Part shown: positions 4,696 to 6,205 of the stretch, one piece after another
How positions within the stretch are numbered: position 1 is the stretch's first letter
How the letters are laid out: each line of letters starts with the position of its first letter
Assembly (NCBI GenBank): GCA_947174985.1
Contig: CAMWLB010000187.1
Coordinates: 1 to 6,205 of the forward strand
DNA from: an uncultured Lachnospiraceae bacterium
Lineage (GTDB): Bacteria; Bacillota; Clostridia; Lachnospirales; Lachnospiraceae
Direction: 5' to 3'
DNA: 6,205 bases
Notes under the pieces: model-generated
The model's database searches: none
Seen by the model: only the letters and a program-made list of their open reading frames with translations
What the model was told of the DNA's origin: nothing
Position numbers and translations under genes: made by a program

Positions 4696-5625
4696 ATGGA
4701 CTATAGCAGAAAAATAGCAGAGCGTTTATGGAATATGCCGGATAAAGGTGAACTGGAAAGCCACCGTGAGGAAACCTTTATGGATGATGTTATCCAGAAG
4801 AATCATATTGAAAAAGAATTACTCTCTAATCTGGAGGGGATAAAAACCGTATTTGACGGCGGGGCAGGCTGTGGCAGATTTTCCATTCTTCTTGCAAAAC
4901 AAGGTTGTGAAGTGACGCATTTTGACATTTCACAGCCTATGATAGATAAGGCAAAAGAATTGGCGGAGAAAGCAGGCGTTCTTGACAAAATAACCTTTGT
5001 AAAAGGGGCCTTAGAGGATTTGGAGGCTTTCGAAGACAAATCGTTTGATATGGTCATTTCTTTTGACGCACCCATTTCCTATACCTATCCGAATCAGGAA
5101 CATGTTATCAGTGAGTTGGTGCGCATTTGCCGCAAACGTATTATCCTAAGCGTGTCGAGCCGCCTGGGATATCTTCCATACTTGGCAAATCCGATTCAAA
5201 AGAACCAATTTATCTTAGATGAAAATTGCAGTGATCCTTTTGTGAAATGGTGTATTGAAAATAAAGCAAATGCAGTTGAATCTTTCCGTTTCAATAAAGA
5301 AGTTGTCGAGAAGCTGTGGGCGAATGGGCTTATGGGTGGTGACGATGAAATTGCCGAGTACGAAAAGGGCGGTACACCGTGGTGTATTACCTACACTTTT
5401 ATGCCGGATGAATTGGAAAATATATTGAAACAGCTTGGGGTAAAAAATATTAAACTGGCAGGTCCCGGCGCATACGCAAGGACACTTCCCAATGAATTAC
5501 TGGTAAAAATCATGAATGACCCGCAGCAGCGTCTGGATTTTCTGGATTTTTGTTATTGGTACGATTCCAATCCCTTCGTATGCGGCATGGGAAAGGATAA
5601 CTTGTTGGCAAAAGGGGAAATTTAG
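4696..5625 (+). CDS. Class I SAM-dependent methyltransferase, substrate unknown
   Basis: This 309-residue soluble protein has a Rossmann-type methyltransferase core at about 45-160. Motif I is VFDGGAGCGRFS (52-63), which binds the SAM methionine side. HFDIS places Asp77 at the end of strand 2, where it contacts the ribose. VKGALEDL and then FDMVISFDAPISY (D124-A125-P126) follow as motifs III/IV, and RKRIILSVSS is strand 5. The C-terminal half (about 165-309) is not a recognisable catalytic domain; it probably forms the substrate lid and includes GGTPWCITYTFMPDEL, which resembles the late segment of small-molecule methyltransferases. The catalytic P-P-Y/F of adenine-N6 enzymes is absent, so DNA or Erm-type rRNA methylation is unlikely. 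The start has AGGAG at 4683-4687, 8 nt upstream. It is probably co-transcribed with the acetyltransferase gene 8 nt downstream. Codon use is more A-rich than in the operon upstream. The fold is certain; the substrate cannot be told. Confidence 0.85.
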   Translation: MDYSRKIAERLWNMPDKGELESHREETFMDDVIQKNHIEKELLSNLEGIKTVFDGGAGCGRFSILLAKQGCEVTHFDISQPMIDKAKELAEKAGVLDKITFVKGALEDLEAFEDKSFDMVISFDAPISYTYPNQEHVISELVRICRKRIILSVSSRLGYLPYLANPIQKNQFILDENCSDPFVKWCIENKANAVESFRFNKEVVEKLWANGLMGGDDEIAEYEKGGTPWCITYTFMPDELENILKQLGVKNIKLAGPGAYARTLPNELLVKIMNDPQQRLDFLDFCYWYDSNPFVCGMGKDNLLAKGEI

Positions 5626-5633
5626 GAGACGTC

Positions 5634-6188
5634 ATGGAGTACTATAGAGATGAAACAATTACAGTCAGAGATATGGAATATTCTGACGCGGAGATTATCA
5701 CGGCAGAGGAAATTGCACAAGGATGGCATGCAGAGGCTTCAAAGTATTATACCCGCTTAAAGGATGCCGCAGAGGGACGTGCGGTTGCGTTGACGGCGGA
5801 ATACAGGGGGAATGTGGCGGGATATGTGAACGTATATCCCCACAGTACATGTGGGGCGTTCGGCGGAAAGGGTTATCCGGAAATCGTCGATTTCGGCGTT
5901 TTGGAAAAATACAGACGGCATGGCATTGGCACGAAACTGATGGACGTGGCAGAGGAAATTGCAGCAAAGTATGCTGATACGGTTTATCTGGGAGTGGGAC
6001 TTCACAGCGGATATGGAAGCGCCCAGAGAATGTATATCAAACGTGGCTATCTGTTCGATGGTTCAGGCGTATGGTATCAGGACAAGGTCCTAACTCCCTA
6101 CACACCCTGCTGCAATGACGACGATTTGGTTTTGTATTTATCTAAAGAATTAAAAAAGTCTGCAAATAAAAAGTCAAGTAGAAATTGA
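5634..6188 (+). CDS. GNAT-family N-acetyltransferase
   Basis: This 184-residue cytosolic protein is predicted to transfer acetyl from acetyl-CoA to an amine. It begins with ITVRDMEYSDAEII, the usual first GNAT strand and helix. Strand 4 is EIVDFGVLEKYR, followed by the pyrophosphate-binding motif A loop R94-R95-H96-G97-I98-G99 and its helix TKLMDVAEEIA. Motif B is YLGVGLHSGYGSAQRMYIKRGY, with Tyr134 placed as the general acid. The tail (about 140-184) contains DGSGVWYQDK and CCNDDDLVLYLSKEL and ends in a Lys/Ser/Asn-rich stretch. The AGGAG site (5624-5628) overlaps the stop codon of the methyltransferase gene, and the ATG follows 8 nt after that stop, so the two are an operon. Family relatives are common in Firmicutes, but I know of no assigned substrate; small-molecule or antibiotic acetylation is only one option. 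TGA is followed at once by a second in-frame TGA. Confidence 0.88.
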   Translation: MEYYRDETITVRDMEYSDAEIITAEEIAQGWHAEASKYYTRLKDAAEGRAVALTAEYRGNVAGYVNVYPHSTCGAFGGKGYPEIVDFGVLEKYRRHGIGTKLMDVAEEIAAKYADTVYLGVGLHSGYGSAQRMYIKRGYLFDGSGVWYQDKVLTPYTPCCNDDDLVLYLSKELKKSANKKSSRN

Positions 6189-6205
6189 TGAACTTTGAAA
6201 ATTTT

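Noticed and set aside
4696..5625. Erm-type rRNA or DNA adenine methyltransferase
   Set aside because: Motif IV reads DAPISY, not (N/D)-P/I-P-(Y/F), and no target-recognition domain or Erm N-terminal motif is seen.
5723..5977. Plus-strand 84-codon frame inside the acetyltransferase gene
   Set aside because: Out-of-frame shadow of the GNAT gene, Gly/Cys/Arg-rich and without a ribosome site.
1..6205. CRISPR array, tRNA, rRNA, insertion sequence or phage genes
   Set aside because: No regularly spaced repeats, cloverleaf-like sequences, transposase or integrase motifs, or terminal inverted repeats were found on either strand.

Overview
The window looks like chromosomal DNA of a Gram-positive, anaerobic Clostridia-type bacterium, most likely Lachnospiraceae or a relative. 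The basis is strong AGGAGG-type ribosome sites, moderate GC with AT-rich gaps, tightly packed co-directional genes, and proteins typical of gut Firmicutes. This assignment is inference; there is no rRNA or other phylogenetic marker. All six confident genes lie on the plus strand.

Region 1 (1-4527) reads as one operon. A perfect consensus sigma-A promoter (TTGACA, 17-bp spacer, extended-10 TATAAT; 46-74) precedes a MerR-family regulator (139-543). After 48 nt and an AGGAGG site comes a large FIST / degenerate GGDEF / EAL protein (592-3099), a ligand-responsive cyclic-di-GMP phosphodiesterase by domain content. Its stop codon overlaps the start of a dihydrofolate reductase (3096-3578, ATGA overlap). 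Four bases later a GTG start opens a short, type-2-like ArgC (3583-4527), an arginine-biosynthesis reductase. The operon therefore joins a transcriptional sensor, a second-messenger enzyme and two NADPH-using biosynthetic enzymes. No common pathway is evident for the last two.

Region 2 (4528-4695) is a 168-bp AT-rich gap. It holds an unused Shine-Dalgarno-like sequence, a long hairpin (4567-4609) read through by a 24-codon ORF, and a 28-bp imperfect dyad (4641-4668) lying over a weak promoter. It could be a terminator plus operator, or an attenuator-type leader.

Region 3 (4696-6188) is a two-gene unit: a class I SAM-dependent methyltransferase and, 8 nt later, a GNAT N-acetyltransferase. The methyltransferase is more A-rich than the operon upstream, which suggests a separate and possibly acquired module. 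Neither substrate can be read from sequence.

The most interesting points are the FIST-GGDEF*-EAL protein under a MerR regulator with a candidate sensor cysteine, its translational coupling to a DHFR carrying the KGEQ active-site signature of trimethoprim-insensitive enzymes, and the leader in front of the methyltransferase pair. No CRISPR array, tRNA, rRNA, transposase or phage gene was seen.
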